From the NCBI GenBank assembly GCA_021847105.1, contig JAJZUT010000005.1:124001-188000 (forward strand): DNA of 64,000 bases, read 5' to 3'. Position numbers and translations under genes: made by a program. Positions 44,329 to 52,572 of the stretch are shown here, in pieces (position 1 is the first letter of the stretch; every line of letters begins with the position of its first letter). This stretch comes from Pseudomonadota bacterium (GTDB lineage Bacteria; Pseudomonadota; Gammaproteobacteria; Steroidobacterales; Steroidobacteraceae). Under the pieces are notes generated by a model that did not search any database, was not told the DNA's origin, and worked only from the letters and a program-made list of their open reading frames with translations.

Positions 44329-45816
44329 TTACAACATGTCCGAGGCAAAGTCCGCCAGCCGGGAGCGCTCGCCCCGCACCAGGGTGACGTGTCCGGAATG
44401 CGACCAGCCGCGAAAGCGGTTGACCACATAGGTCAGTCCGCAGGTGGTCTCGGTCAGGTACGGCGTGTCGATCTGTGCGACGTTGCCGAGACAGACGAGC
44501 TTGGTGCCGGGTCCGGCACGGGTGACGAGCGCCTTCATCTGCTTGGGGGTGAGATTCTGCGCCTCATCGAGGATCACGAAACGATTGAGGAAGGTCCGTC
44601 CGCGCATGAAATTCAGCGAGCGGATCTTGATGCGATTGCGCAATAGGTCCTGAGTGGCCGCCCGGCCCCAGTTGCCGCCTTCCTGACTGCCGGTGAGTAC
44701 CTCGAGATTGTCCATGAGCGCCCCCATCCACGGCTCCATCTTCTCCTCTTCGGTGCCGGGCAGAAAGCCGATGTCCTCCCCGAGCGGGATGGTCACGCGG
44801 GTCATGATGATCTCGGCGAAGCGGTTGCTCTCGAGCGTTTGCATCAGCCCGGCGGCAAGCGTCAGCAATGTCTTGCCGGTGCCGGCCGGCCCGAGCACGC
44901 TCACGAAGTCGATCTGTGGGTCCATCAGCAGATTCAGCGCGAAGTTCTGCTCGCGGTTACGTGCGGTGATGCCCCAGACCCCGTGGCGCTCGCTGCGATG
45001 ATCGCGCAGCAGCTCGATCACGGCTCGCTCCCCGTCGATACGCCGCACGATGCACTCCAGGCCCTGCTCACCGCTCTCGTACAGGCCCTGATTGGTCTGC
45101 CATTGCCGCACCGCCGGACCGGTAAGTTCGTAGAAGGTGCGCTCGCCTTCCTTCCAGGAGCGCATGTCCTGGCCGTGGCGCTCCCAGAAGTCCGTCGGCA
45201 GCTCGCTCATGCCGCCAAACAGCACATCGGAGTCCTCCAGCGTCTTGTCGCTGTAGTAGTCCTCCACGTGCACGCCGAGCACCGCGGCCTTGATGCGCAG
45301 ATTGATGTCCTTGGAGACCAGGATGACGGTGGTGTCCGCCAGGTCCCGCTGCAGCGTCAGCGTCTGGGCGAGAATGGCATTGTCGTTGCCGGCGACCTGC
45401 AGGGCCGGTGAGGCGCCCGCCGTTGGGCGCGTCTGAAAATACAGACGCCCCGAGCAGGGTTTCTTGCCGTGATTGCCGCTGTAGCCCGCCGGCAGCGGTA
45501 GCCCGTGATCGATCTGCTCCTTGGTCACCCCACGAATCAGATCATCGAGGAAGCGGCTCACCTGGCGCACGTTGCGCGAGGCCTCCGACATTCCCTTCTT
45601 GTGCGCGTCGAGCTCCTCGAGCACCACCATCGGCAGATAGACGTCGTGTTCTTCGAATCGAAAGATGCAGGTCGGATCGTGCATCAGCACGTTGGTGTCG
45701 AGCACGAAAATGCGCCGCTCGCCGCGCGCCCTCACCGGGTTCTGCGCGTTTGCGGCGGAGCGGCTCACCGTGCGGCCTGCGCCGCCAGCCGGCTCAGAGC
45801 GCTCGCGCCGCGTCAA
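44329..45816 (-). CDS. PIN-PhoH fusion ATPase/RNase
   Basis: 495 residues. The N-terminal PIN domain (about 30-170; VLDTNVLMHDP, VLEELD, ILVSKDINLR) is fused to a PhoH P-loop domain with Walker A GPAGTGKTLL and Walker B FVILDEAQN. ATG is absent at the N-terminus. The TTG at 45816 is preceded by GGAGGAA at 5-6 nt spacing, a strong ribosome site that decides the start, and it overlaps the 3' end of bcp by 23 nt. The architecture is that of PhoH2/YlaK-like proteins, which act as RNA helicase-RNases under stress. Confidence 0.93.
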   Translation of the reverse strand: MTRRERSEPAGGAGRTVSRSAANAQNPVRARGERRIFVLDTNVLMHDPTCIFRFEEHDVYLPMVVLEELDAHKKGMSEASRNVRQVSRFLDDLIRGVTKEQIDHGLPLPAGYSGNHGKKPCSGRLYFQTRPTAGASPALQVAGNDNAILAQTLTLQRDLADTTVILVSKDINLRIKAAVLGVHVEDYYSDKTLEDSDVLFGGMSELPTDFWERHGQDMRSWKEGERTFYELTGPAVRQWQTNQGLYESGEQGLECIVRRIDGERAVIELLRDHRSERHGVWGITARNREQNFALNLLMDPQIDFVSVLGPAGTGKTLLTLAAGLMQTLESNRFAEIIMTRVTIPLGEDIGFLPGTEEEKMEPWMGALMDNLEVLTGSQEGGNWGRAATQDLLRNRIKIRSLNFMRGRTFLNRFVILDEAQNLTPKQMKALVTRAGPGTKLVCLGNVAQIDTPYLTETTCGLTYVVNRFRGWSHSGHVTLVRGERSRLADFASDML

Positions 45817-46261
45817 GCACTTCCTCCGCGTGTCCCGGAACCTTTACCTTGCGCCACTCGTGGCGCAGGACGCCGCGCTTGTCGATGAGAAAGGTGCTGC
45901 GGTCGATGCCGAGATACTTCCGTCCGTAAAGGCTCTTTTCGCGGATGACATCAAAGAGCTTGCAGACCCGCTCGTCGGCGTCACTGAGCAGCGCAAAGGG
46001 CAGCTGTTCCTTGCTCTTGAATTTTTCGTGCGAGGCGATGCTGTCGCGCGAAATCCCGACGATGCGCACGCCGGCTTTGTGAAACTGGGCAGACAGATCG
46101 CGGAAGTCCTGCGACTCGCGAGTGCATCCGGAGGTCATGTCCTTCGGATAGAAGTACACGACCAGCGCCTTGCCGGCCGCATCGCTCAGCGTGAAGGTCT
46201 CACCGCCGGTCGCCGGCAGGGAGAAATCGGGGACGTTCTTACCGAGTTCAATTTTCGCCAT
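45794..46261 (-). CDS. bcp: Bcp-type peroxiredoxin (thioredoxin-dependent)
   Basis: 155 residues. VPDFSLPATGGETFTLSD, FYPKDMTSGCTRESQDFRD with the peroxidatic Cys46 (normally TPGCT), and KYLGIDRSTFLID match the BCP/PrxQ group. The usual nearby resolving Cys (five residues on) is Ser here, so it works as a 1-Cys enzyme or uses another thiol. It reduces peroxides with thioredoxin or glutathione. It lies between gcvR and phoH with a 3-nt gap to gcvR. Confidence 0.94.
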   Translation of the reverse strand: MAKIELGKNVPDFSLPATGGETFTLSDAAGKALVVYFYPKDMTSGCTRESQDFRDLSAQFHKAGVRIVGISRDSIASHEKFKSKEQLPFALLSDADERVCKLFDVIREKSLYGRKYLGIDRSTFLIDKRGVLRHEWRKVKVPGHAEEVLDAARAL

Positions 46262-46264
46262 GGC

Positions 46265-46816
46265 TCAGGATTTCACCGGTTCAAGAATGGCATCGAGATT
46301 GAGCGAATCGCAGTAGTCCATGAACTCCTCGCGCAGGTGCGCCACCGGGATGCGGCTCGGGACGTTCACGATCATCTGCACGGAGAACATGGGCGCGCCG
46401 GTGTGCGCCGCCGGATAGCTGCGCGTGGAGACCTCCGCGATATCGATACCGCGGCCGGAGAAAAATCCCGACAGTCCCGCGACGATGCCGCCCTGGTCGA
46501 GGCTGACTACGTCGATCGAGTACGGCAGCATGTCGGTGCGCGAGGGGCGCGGCTCGGTGCGCTTCATGTGCACGCTGAAGGTGCCCGCCTCGGCAAGCCG
46601 GGCAAATTCGGACTCGAGCTTGGCGAGCGAATGCCAATTGCCGGAGATGAGCAGCAGCATGGCAAATTCCGCGCCGAGCGCGACCATGCGACTCTCGGTG
46701 ATGTTGCCGCCGCACTCGCTGATCACCCGGGTCAGCTCGTGGACCATCCCTGTTCTGTCGCTGCCGATTGCCGAAACGGCCAGGTGCTGCTTCATCGTGT
46801 CTGTCGGTGCGGGCAT
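46265..46816 (-). CDS. gcvR: GcvR, glycine-cleavage system regulator
   Basis: 183 residues from ATG 46816 (46795 is an alternative). Two ACT domains: HLAVSAIGSDRTGMVHELTRVISECGGNI (cited in part as GSDRTGMVHELTR) and SIDVVSLDQGGIVAGLSGFFSGRGIDIAEVST (cited in part). GcvR binds GcvA and responds to glycine. The gcvR-bcp pair divergent from dapA is a common gammaproteobacterial arrangement. Confidence 0.92.
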   Translation of the reverse strand: MPAPTDTMKQHLAVSAIGSDRTGMVHELTRVISECGGNITESRMVALGAEFAMLLLISGNWHSLAKLESEFARLAEAGTFSVHMKRTEPRPSRTDMLPYSIDVVSLDQGGIVAGLSGFFSGRGIDIAEVSTRSYPAAHTGAPMFSVQMIVNVPSRIPVAHLREEFMDYCDSLNLDAILEPVKS

Positions 46817-47055
46817 CGCTGTGCTCGGCAGCAGAGTGTACCGGGAGCCGGCTGCGCTGGCGACCGCGACAACCCGCAGCGACGTGCAGTGCGAGGCAAG
46901 CGAAGCGAGAGCAGCTATACTGCCGAACGGCTCGTGCCGGGGACCGACGTAGCGGTCGCGGAGGTGAGCGAGCCCAGGCGGTCGAGGTGGCATTACTGCG
47001 GGAGGTCGGGCGGACGATCCGGTCGGCTCCCGAGTTCGTTTCGGTTTATCAGACT

Positions 47056-47069
47056 GTGTATATATACAC
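47056..47069. promoter_or_regulatory. 14-bp palindrome in the gcvR-dapA divergent region
   Basis: GTGTATATATACAC is a perfect palindrome, AT-rich against a strongly G+C-rich background, about 170 bp before dapA. It contains TATATA, so it may include a -10 element or a repressor site. Nothing else is seen in 46817-47240. Confidence 0.4.
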
Positions 47070-47240
47070 TCAAGCGAAGACCGAGGGCGCGTGGCAGGGC
47101 AAGCGGGCTGCGCTCGCGCAGCTCGCGGCAGATCGACTGCCGGAATCGCATCGCGCGGGCACGCATCCCAGGTGGCGAGGATCGGCTGAGGCGTCGGTGC
47201 CGGATGCGGTGTCCCTCATGCGGCTGCAGGAGGGTCGTTC

Positions 47241-48179
47241 GTGACCGCGTCACCCGGATTTTCCGCTGCGCCGGACGCAGCCAGCCGTCGCATGGTCGAA
47301 CTCACCACGGGCAGTCTGGTGGCCATCGTCACCCCGATGGACCTCGATGGCGCCATTGATTTCGCGGCCTGGGACCGTTTGGTCGACTGGCACGCGGCCA
47401 GCGGCAGCCGCGCACTGGTGATCGGAGGCACGACCGGGGAGTCGGCGACCCTCGCCGAGTCCGAGCTGTGCCAGCTCACCGAGAGGGCCTGTGCCCGTGC
47501 GCACGGGCAACTCGGAATCATCGTCGGAATTGGATCGAGCAGCACCGCTGCGACCATCGAGCGAGCGCGGGCCCTCGCAGCGCTGCCGATCGATGCGCTG
47601 CTCGTGGTGACCCCGGCGTACAACCGTCCGACGCAGGAGGGTCTGTACCGGCATTTCGCGGCGGTGGCGGAAGCGGCCACGAAGCCGCTGGTTCTTTACA
47701 ATGTGCCGAGCCGCACCGCGGTGGACATGTTGCCGGAGACGACCGGACGTCTGTCGCAACTCCCCGGTATCCTCGCGGTCAAAGAGGCGGTACCGGGGGC
47801 GCAGCGGGTGCGGGAGATCCTGGCGGCGAGCCGCAGCGGTTTCGGCGTGCTGAGCGGGGATGACGCGACCGCGCGGGAGGCCATTCTGGCCGGTGCTCGT
47901 GGGGTCATCTCGGTGAGCGCGAATGTTGCGCCGAAGGCGATGGCGCAGATGGTGGCCGCGGCGCTGCGCGCTGATGCCGAGCAGGCGGCGCGCTGTGATG
48001 CGCCGCTGCGCGAGCTGCATCATGCGCTGTTTCTGGAGGCCAATCCCATTCCGGTCAAGTGGGCCTTGGCCCAGCTCGGGCGCATTGGGCGGGGAATACG
48101 CCTGCCGCTAACCGAGCTGTCCGAGGTGTACCGGCCGCGGGTGCTCGCGGCGCTGCGCAGCGCGGAGCAAATTGACTGA
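47241..48179 (+). CDS. dapA: 4-hydroxy-tetrahydrodipicolinate synthase
   Basis: 312 residues. GTG 47241 has AGGAGGG 7 nt upstream, a strong site, so it is preferred to ATG 47292. Family residues: Thr pair in VIGGTTGESAT, Tyr in LVLYNVPSRT, Schiff-base Lys in ILAVKEAVPG and SGDDATA. It condenses pyruvate and aspartate semialdehyde in the lysine/diaminopimelate pathway. A BamC-like lipoprotein gene follows, as in many gammaproteobacteria. Confidence 0.95.
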   Translation: MTASPGFSAAPDAASRRMVELTTGSLVAIVTPMDLDGAIDFAAWDRLVDWHAASGSRALVIGGTTGESATLAESELCQLTERACARAHGQLGIIVGIGSSSTAATIERARALAALPIDALLVVTPAYNRPTQEGLYRHFAAVAEAATKPLVLYNVPSRTAVDMLPETTGRLSQLPGILAVKEAVPGAQRVREILAASRSGFGVLSGDDATAREAILAGARGVISVSANVAPKAMAQMVAAALRADAEQAARCDAPLRELHHALFLEANPIPVKWALAQLGRIGRGIRLPLTELSEVYRPRVLAALRSAEQID

Positions 48180-48227
48180 CGTGCCCCGAGGGCCCCTGTG
48201 ATTACTGCGAGTGAGGAGAATCTGTTG

Positions 48228-48521
48228 ATGAAGTTCAGAGCCGTTTGGGCTCTTGCCGCCGTACTGCCGGTGCTGTCCGGCTGCCACGCCATGCGGGCGA
48301 TCACCGCGGAGTCCTGCCACAAGCCCCAGCCGTACATGAAGGCGGTGAGCGTCCCGTCGCTGAAGATTCCGCCGGGGCTGACCGCTCCGAACACGAGCGA
48401 TGCGCTGGCCGTTCCGCCGCTGAAGGGGCCGACGCCGCCTCCGCCGTCGGCGCATCAGCCCTGCCTGGATGCCCCGCCGAGCTATCTGGTGCCGCGCGCC
48501 CAGTCAGCCCCAAAGGCCTGA
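48228..48521 (+). CDS. Short BamC-like lipoprotein
   Basis: 97 residues. ATG 48228 has GAGGAG upstream. A lipoprotein signal ends in LSGC at about Cys18. The mature part has a PSLKIPPGLTAPNTSDALAVPPL stretch (cited in part: LKIPPGLTAPNTSDALAVPP), resembling the BamC/NlpB N-terminus that lies along BamD. It then ends in a Pro-rich tail. Canonical BamC is about 340 residues, so the two helix-grip domains are missing here. The position directly after dapA supports BamC ancestry. Confidence 0.75.
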   Translation: MKFRAVWALAAVLPVLSGCHAMRAITAESCHKPQPYMKAVSVPSLKIPPGLTAPNTSDALAVPPLKGPTPPPPSAHQPCLDAPPSYLVPRAQSAPKA

Positions 48522-48633
48522 GACGCCAGGGTCGCGCAGCAAGCCCCTGCCGCGATCGGCCGGGCGTAGTATCATGCGCGCCCTGTTGCCCCGGGGCCCC
48601 GTGCTCCGGTTCTGAGCACAGGGCAGGGAATGC

Positions 48634-48725
48634 GGAGAGGTGGCCGAGCGGTCGAAGGCGCTGGACTGGAATTCCAGTAACATCTTCACGGGTGTTCGTG
48701 GGTTCGAATCCCACCCTCTCCGCCA
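48634..48725 (+). tRNA. tRNA-Ser (anticodon GGA)
   Basis: 92 nt. Acceptor GGAGAGG (48634-48640) pairs with CCTCTCC (48715-48721), discriminator G and CCA (48723-48725). The anticodon stem-loop CTGGA-CTGGAAT-TCCAG puts GGA at 48668-48670. The long variable arm and GGTTCGAAT T-loop are typical. An integrase gene begins 130 bp downstream, so its 3' end is probably the attachment site. Confidence 0.97.
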
Positions 48726-48734
48726 GCCCTGTCC

Positions 48735-48762
48735 GGCCCTGTCGAGTACGCGTGACAGGGCC
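48735..48762. repeat. Inverted repeat just past tRNA-Ser
   Basis: GGCCCTGTC and GACAGGGCC form a perfect 9-bp repeat with a 10-nt spacer. It could be the tRNA terminator or part of the integrase attachment region. Confidence 0.6.
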
Positions 48763-48803
48763 TGACAAATCAAGCAGTTGAGCTATTGCCTGTCCTGCTG
48801 CGT

Positions 48804-48831
48804 CCGGCCAAAATGCCATTCCCGGCCAAAA
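48804..48831. repeat. Direct repeat near the integrase gene
   Basis: CCGGCCAAAA occurs twice with an 18-bp period (48804-48813, 48822-48831) between the tRNA and the integrase start. Candidate arm-type sites for the integrase. Confidence 0.5.
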
Positions 48832-48855
48832 AGTACGCACGGAGTCCGCACGGCA

Positions 48856-49902
48856 ATGGCATCGATTACGCACTACGGCGAGGGCTGGCGGGCGCACCTG
48901 TTCGTCGCCGGTCGGCGGGAATCCCGGTTCTTCAAGCTCCGTCGCGAAGCGGAGCGGTGGGCGGCCAAGCGCGAGGGTGAACTACGCGGTGGGAGCACCG
49001 CGCTCACCTTCGCCGAAGCCGCCGAGCGGTGGCTGGCGCAGCACCTGCCGAGACTGAGCAACGTGAACACCCAGCGCACCGTGGAGCAGTCGATCCGGGA
49101 TTACGTCCTGCCGGTGATCGGCAGCCGGCGGCTCGACGAGCTTCGCCGGGCGGATCTGGTCGATGTCGTGCGGCGCGTATCGGCGGCCGGGAAGGTCGAG
49201 ACGGCGCACCGGCTCGGCCAACGCATCCGCGCGATCCTCGATCATGCGGTGGATCACGGCGATATCGAATCGCATTCCGGCGCCGGGCTCTCCCGGGTAC
49301 TGCCGGCGGTGGAAAAGACATCGATGGCGGCGGTGACGTCGGCGGAATTACCGGCGCTGGTGAAGTCCATCGACAGCTACCCCGAACCCGTCACTCGCTT
49401 GGGCCTGCTGCTGCTGGCGCACACGTTCCTGCGCACCTCAGAGCTGATCGGCGCGCAGTGGTCGGAGATCCGCGACCCCGAGACCTGGGTGGTCCCCGAG
49501 GAGCGCATGAAGCGGCGCATACCGCACGTGGTGCCGCTCTCCGGGCGGGTTCGCGCGATTCTTGAGGAGCTGCGCGCGATGACCGAGGAAGAAAGCCCCT
49601 ACATCCTGGCCTCGAGCCAGAATCCGCGCTGCTCGATCTCGAACAACACCCTGCTGTTTGCGCTGTACCGGCTCGGATACAAGGGCAAGATGACCGGTCA
49701 CGGCTTCCGTGCCGTCGCCTCGACCGTGCTCAATGAGAGCAAGCTGTGGGGCCGGGACGCCATTGAACGCCAGCTCGCGCACAAGGAAACCGACGACATC
49801 CGCGAGGCGTACCACCGGGCGCAATATCTCGATGAGCGGCGACGGATGATGGCGTGGTGGAGCGGCTATCTGGATGAGAGCCGCTCGAGGACCCAGGAGT
49901 AG
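48856..49902 (+). CDS. P4-type tyrosine recombinase (integrase)
   Basis: 348 residues from ATG 48856 (MASITHYG). A short N-terminal arm-binding part is followed by a SAM-like core-binding domain (about 50-150) and the catalytic domain. It has Arg in THTFLRTSELIG, His-x-x-Arg in GHGFRAVAS, His in QLAHKET and the nucleophile Tyr in AYHRAQYLDERRRMM. The ending is characteristic of P4/CP4-57 integrases that target tRNA genes. It is adjacent to tRNA-Ser, reading away from it. Confidence 0.93.
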   Translation: MASITHYGEGWRAHLFVAGRRESRFFKLRREAERWAAKREGELRGGSTALTFAEAAERWLAQHLPRLSNVNTQRTVEQSIRDYVLPVIGSRRLDELRRADLVDVVRRVSAAGKVETAHRLGQRIRAILDHAVDHGDIESHSGAGLSRVLPAVEKTSMAAVTSAELPALVKSIDSYPEPVTRLGLLLLAHTFLRTSELIGAQWSEIRDPETWVVPEERMKRRIPHVVPLSGRVRAILEELRAMTEEESPYILASSQNPRCSISNNTLLFALYRLGYKGKMTGHGFRAVASTVLNESKLWGRDAIERQLAHKETDDIREAYHRAQYLDERRRMMAWWSGYLDESRSRTQE

Positions 49903-50090
49903 GGGATGCGGTTCGCTGCGACGACCGGCGGCTTCATTCTGCGCACCGTGCGCCCCGAGCAACCCATCATTTCCCCGGCTTGCTCATAGGTCACGGTGCT
50001 CGCGCTCGGCCGCTGCGCCAGAGCGCGGGTCACGGCCCGCTCGACGAGCGCGGCGAGCTCGGACTCTGTGAGTATCACGGAGCGGTCCAT
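49866..50090 (-). CDS. Small HTH DNA-binding protein (AlpA/excisionase-like)
   Basis: 74 residues from ATG 50090. The C-terminal half carries a helix-turn-helix (VTYEQAGEMMGCSGRTVRRMKP), cited in part as EQAGEMMGCSGRTVRRM, as in MerR-like excisionases and AlpA regulators. It is convergent with and overlaps the integrase 3' end by 37 nt, and its likely role is control of excision. Upstream come two further small co-oriented genes. Confidence 0.7.
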   Translation of the reverse strand: MDRSVILTESELAALVERAVTRALAQRPSASTVTYEQAGEMMGCSGRTVRRMKPPVVAANRIPYSWVLERLSSR

Positions 50091-50091
50091 G

Positions 50092-50283
50092 TCAGCGGCC
50101 TCCATCGCGGCCCTGCTCAGCTTCGGCCCGGTGTTTCTCGCGAAGGTCGCCCATCAGCGTGTATGCGCTGAGCAGCTCACGGGTGCGTCCGTCCGCCTCG
50201 GCCGCATCCAGCCATCTTTCCCGCTCGGTAGCATCGAGCGAGTTCCACCAAGCCGACGCCATCCGCTTATAGAGGCCGCTCAT
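50092..50283 (-). CDS. Small hypothetical protein of the mobilizable element
   Basis: 63 residues from ATG 50283 (MSGLYKRMASAWWNSL), acidic C-terminal half with Glu/Ala-rich helix. Its start overlaps the stop of the 134-residue gene upstream (ATGA) and it ends 1 nt before the HTH gene. The coupling argues for a real gene. No family recognised. Confidence 0.6.
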   Translation of the reverse strand: MSGLYKRMASAWWNSLDATERERWLDAAEADGRTRELLSAYTLMGDLREKHRAEAEQGRDGGR

Positions 50284-50684
50284 GCCGCGCCCTCCACGCT
50301 GCCTCCCAGGGCTGCAATTGCGGTGCGGGCGGACTCGGTATCCGGGCCTGCCCACACCTTGCGGTCGCGATCCCATTTGAGCCCGACCGCCTTCAGCGGC
50401 TCGGTGTCCGCGGGTCTGCCGGGGAATCTGGCGAGGATGCTGCCCGGAGTCGGTGGGGCGGATGGCTTCGGTGCTGCCGCCTCGATGACTGCGCGCACAT
50501 CCGGCTCCTGATACTTGGCCGCGGTGAACACCGGCACGATCTGCTCGGGGGACAGTCCCCGACGCAGCAGACCGCGGATGTACTCCCGATCGGCGCTCGT
50601 CAGGATGCGCCGGTCGGGTTCGATCTCTGCGAATTGGGCGGCCAGCAATTTCTCCGCATCCGACTGCTTTCGTTTCGTTGCCAT
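50280..50684 (-). CDS. Mobilization-region protein with DUF5710-like C-terminus
   Basis: 134 residues from ATG 50684 (MATKRKQSDAEK). A basic, helical N-terminal half (ILTSADREYIRGLLRRGLSPEQIVPVF) resembles MobC-like DNA-binding accessory proteins. The C-terminal VGLKWDRDRKVWAG resembles the DUF5710 motif found in relaxase-associated proteins. It is divergent from the relaxase, with a palindromic region between, which is the usual mobC-oriT-mobA layout. Confidence 0.6.
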   Translation of the reverse strand: MATKRKQSDAEKLLAAQFAEIEPDRRILTSADREYIRGLLRRGLSPEQIVPVFTAAKYQEPDVRAVIEAAAPKPSAPPTPGSILARFPGRPADTEPLKAVGLKWDRDRKVWAGPDTESARTAIAALGGSVEGAA

Positions 50685-50860
50685 TGCCGAATCTCCATCG
50701 CCCGCACGGTGCGGGACTCTCCCCATTCCTCTGCGGGGTGGGCCCCTTGCAGGGCATGGCTCGCGACTGTCGCAGGGCCGAGGGGACTTGTCCCGCGGCA
50801 CGCCACCGGGGCCGACAGGGCCCAGGGAGGGGAATAGGAATAAGCACGGCATGTCGGCAG

Positions 50861-50886
50861 ACATGCGTAGTGCGCACTACGCATGT
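50861..50886. repeat. 26-bp perfect palindrome, candidate oriT region
   Basis: The 26 bases centred on TGCGCA are self-complementary end to end (ACATGCGTAGTGC then its complement). It is flanked by a CATGTC-GGCA-GACATG repeat on the left (50850-50865) and by a CATGTGGGG/CCCCCATG imperfect repeat on the right (50882-50901). It lies 57 bp before the relaxase start and between divergent mobilization genes. Origin-of-transfer function is inferred from this position. Confidence 0.6.
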
Positions 50887-50942
50887 GGGGCAGGCCCCCA
50901 TGCGCGCGGCAGGGCAAGCCCTGCACCCCAAGGAGATCCTTC

Positions 50943-52553
50943 ATGGCGACAAGTCGCGGGTCATCAGTCCACTTCAAGCCACTGCTCTCCCCGATGCTCT
51001 GCGAGGCGCACAACCGTCGGGCGGTGAATCCCAAGTACTTGCTGCCTGAGAAGGACCGCGAGCCCAATCTCGTCGTCAGGGACGGCGATGTCGCGCAGGC
51101 GTACGCGCAGAAGATGGCGCTGGCCTCGGGTCGTGCGCGGGCCACGAAGGGCTACAGTCCGCTCAAGGAAGGCGTGGTGAATCTCGCGGACGAATCACCG
51201 GAGAGGTTGAGCGAGCGGATGGAAAACTGGTGCGCCGAGTACGAGCGCCTCACCGGGGAGCGCGTGGTGGTCTGCGTCATTCACCGGGATGAGGGGCGCA
51301 TCGGTGCTGACGGCACGGTGCATCGTAATGTCCATGCCCACGTCGTGGTGGACCGAACAGACGGACGCGGACGGGTGGTGAACTCGATCCCGGACGGCAA
51401 GGGCGGAACGCGGCGTACCACCATTGCCGATCGCAAAGCGCAGGGCCGTCGGGTGCAGACCATGACCGCTGAGATCACGGGCCTCGTGCGGGGAGTGGAC
51501 GCGCGCGAATCGAAGCGGCGGCACATCGATCATCACAGCTATCGGGCGCTTGCGCGCCAGGGTCGGTTACGGAATGTGGAGCGCGAGGACACGCTACGCC
51601 GTGAGCGCGACGCCTCTCATGCCATCGCGGTGGATGCAATCCGCGACCGGGAGACGGCGAAGACGGCGCACGCGCAGGCTCTTGCCGTGCTGCGCGAGAT
51701 GGGTGCGCAGTACGGGCTGACGATCGAGCGCGGCACCAAGGCTGAATACGCCGGATTGCGCGCGGCCATGAAGGGAAGCGGGCAAGCCAGCCAGCAGGAG
51801 TATCAGCAGATCAAGGCCGCGTTCGATGCGCTCACCGCGCGGCAGGAGCTCGAGCGGCGGCGTCGGAAGCGCAGGCCAGGGATCGAAGGCCACTCGAGCG
51901 AGGATGACGGCCAGGGTCACGCGGCAAAGGTGCGGCTGACGCGCGAACGCGACGAGGCGGCACGGATCACGATCTGGAAGGACTCGCAGGGTCGCGAGGT
52001 GTTGCACGTCACGCGCTCGCGCATCGAGGTTCTGGATCACAGCCGGGACGTTGAGCGCGTTGCGCTACGAATTGCCGCCCAGAAGTTCGGCGACGCCGTG
52101 TCGATCACCGGCAGCGCCGAGTTCCGCGAGCGCCTGGCGCGGCTGGCGACCCGCGAGGGCATTCGGGTGGTCGATGCTGATCTCGCCAGGATCGTCGAGG
52201 ACGAGCGATCGCGTAGGGCGAGAGGAGAGCGGGTCGCGGCACCGACCGCGGCTCCTACTTCGCCACAGAGCGACAAGCGCTCTGACCCTATGACCGCGCA
52301 GCTCGCCCGCTGGTGGAATCCCGAGTCACGGGCCGAGCGAGTGCGCGCCCTGGACGTCGCACAGCGGGCCGGGTACGAGCGCAGCGTCATGGGCGCGTGG
52401 CATGCCGCGCGGGACGCGGCAGAACGTCAGCACGCCGGGATCAGCGCCGACCCGGCCGAGCGCGAGCGGTCCGAGAGTGAGGAGAGCCAGACCCGCGCCC
52501 CGAACCCCGCACCCGAGCCGGACGACGAGCAGGATCTCGACGAGGGACGATAG
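50943..52553 (+). CDS. MobA-like relaxase with LPD7-type domain
   Basis: 536 residues. ATG 50943 has AAGGAG 7 nt upstream. The N-terminal relaxase region includes VVCVIHRDEGR and the metal-binding HRNVHAHVVVD, an HUH-like motif. The middle is a Lys/Arg-rich helical segment. Residues about 340-420 (ARITIWKDSQGREVLHV, LRIAAQKFGDAVSITG, RVVDADLA) look like the LPD7 domain of conjugative proteins. The C-terminus is acidic. It would nick oriT and lead the strand into a recipient. No type IV secretion genes are seen, so the element needs a helper. Confidence 0.8.
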   Translation: MATSRGSSVHFKPLLSPMLCEAHNRRAVNPKYLLPEKDREPNLVVRDGDVAQAYAQKMALASGRARATKGYSPLKEGVVNLADESPERLSERMENWCAEYERLTGERVVVCVIHRDEGRIGADGTVHRNVHAHVVVDRTDGRGRVVNSIPDGKGGTRRTTIADRKAQGRRVQTMTAEITGLVRGVDARESKRRHIDHHSYRALARQGRLRNVEREDTLRRERDASHAIAVDAIRDRETAKTAHAQALAVLREMGAQYGLTIERGTKAEYAGLRAAMKGSGQASQQEYQQIKAAFDALTARQELERRRRKRRPGIEGHSSEDDGQGHAAKVRLTRERDEAARITIWKDSQGREVLHVTRSRIEVLDHSRDVERVALRIAAQKFGDAVSITGSAEFRERLARLATREGIRVVDADLARIVEDERSRRARGERVAAPTAAPTSPQSDKRSDPMTAQLARWWNPESRAERVRALDVAQRAGYERSVMGAWHAARDAAERQHAGISADPAERERSESEESQTRAPNPAPEPDDEQDLDEGR

Positions 52554-52572
52554 CCGCCCCGTCCCGGAATCA

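Noticed and set aside
46995..47240. Lysine riboswitch before dapA
   Set aside because: No recognisable five-helix lysine-riboswitch consensus; only a short palindrome.
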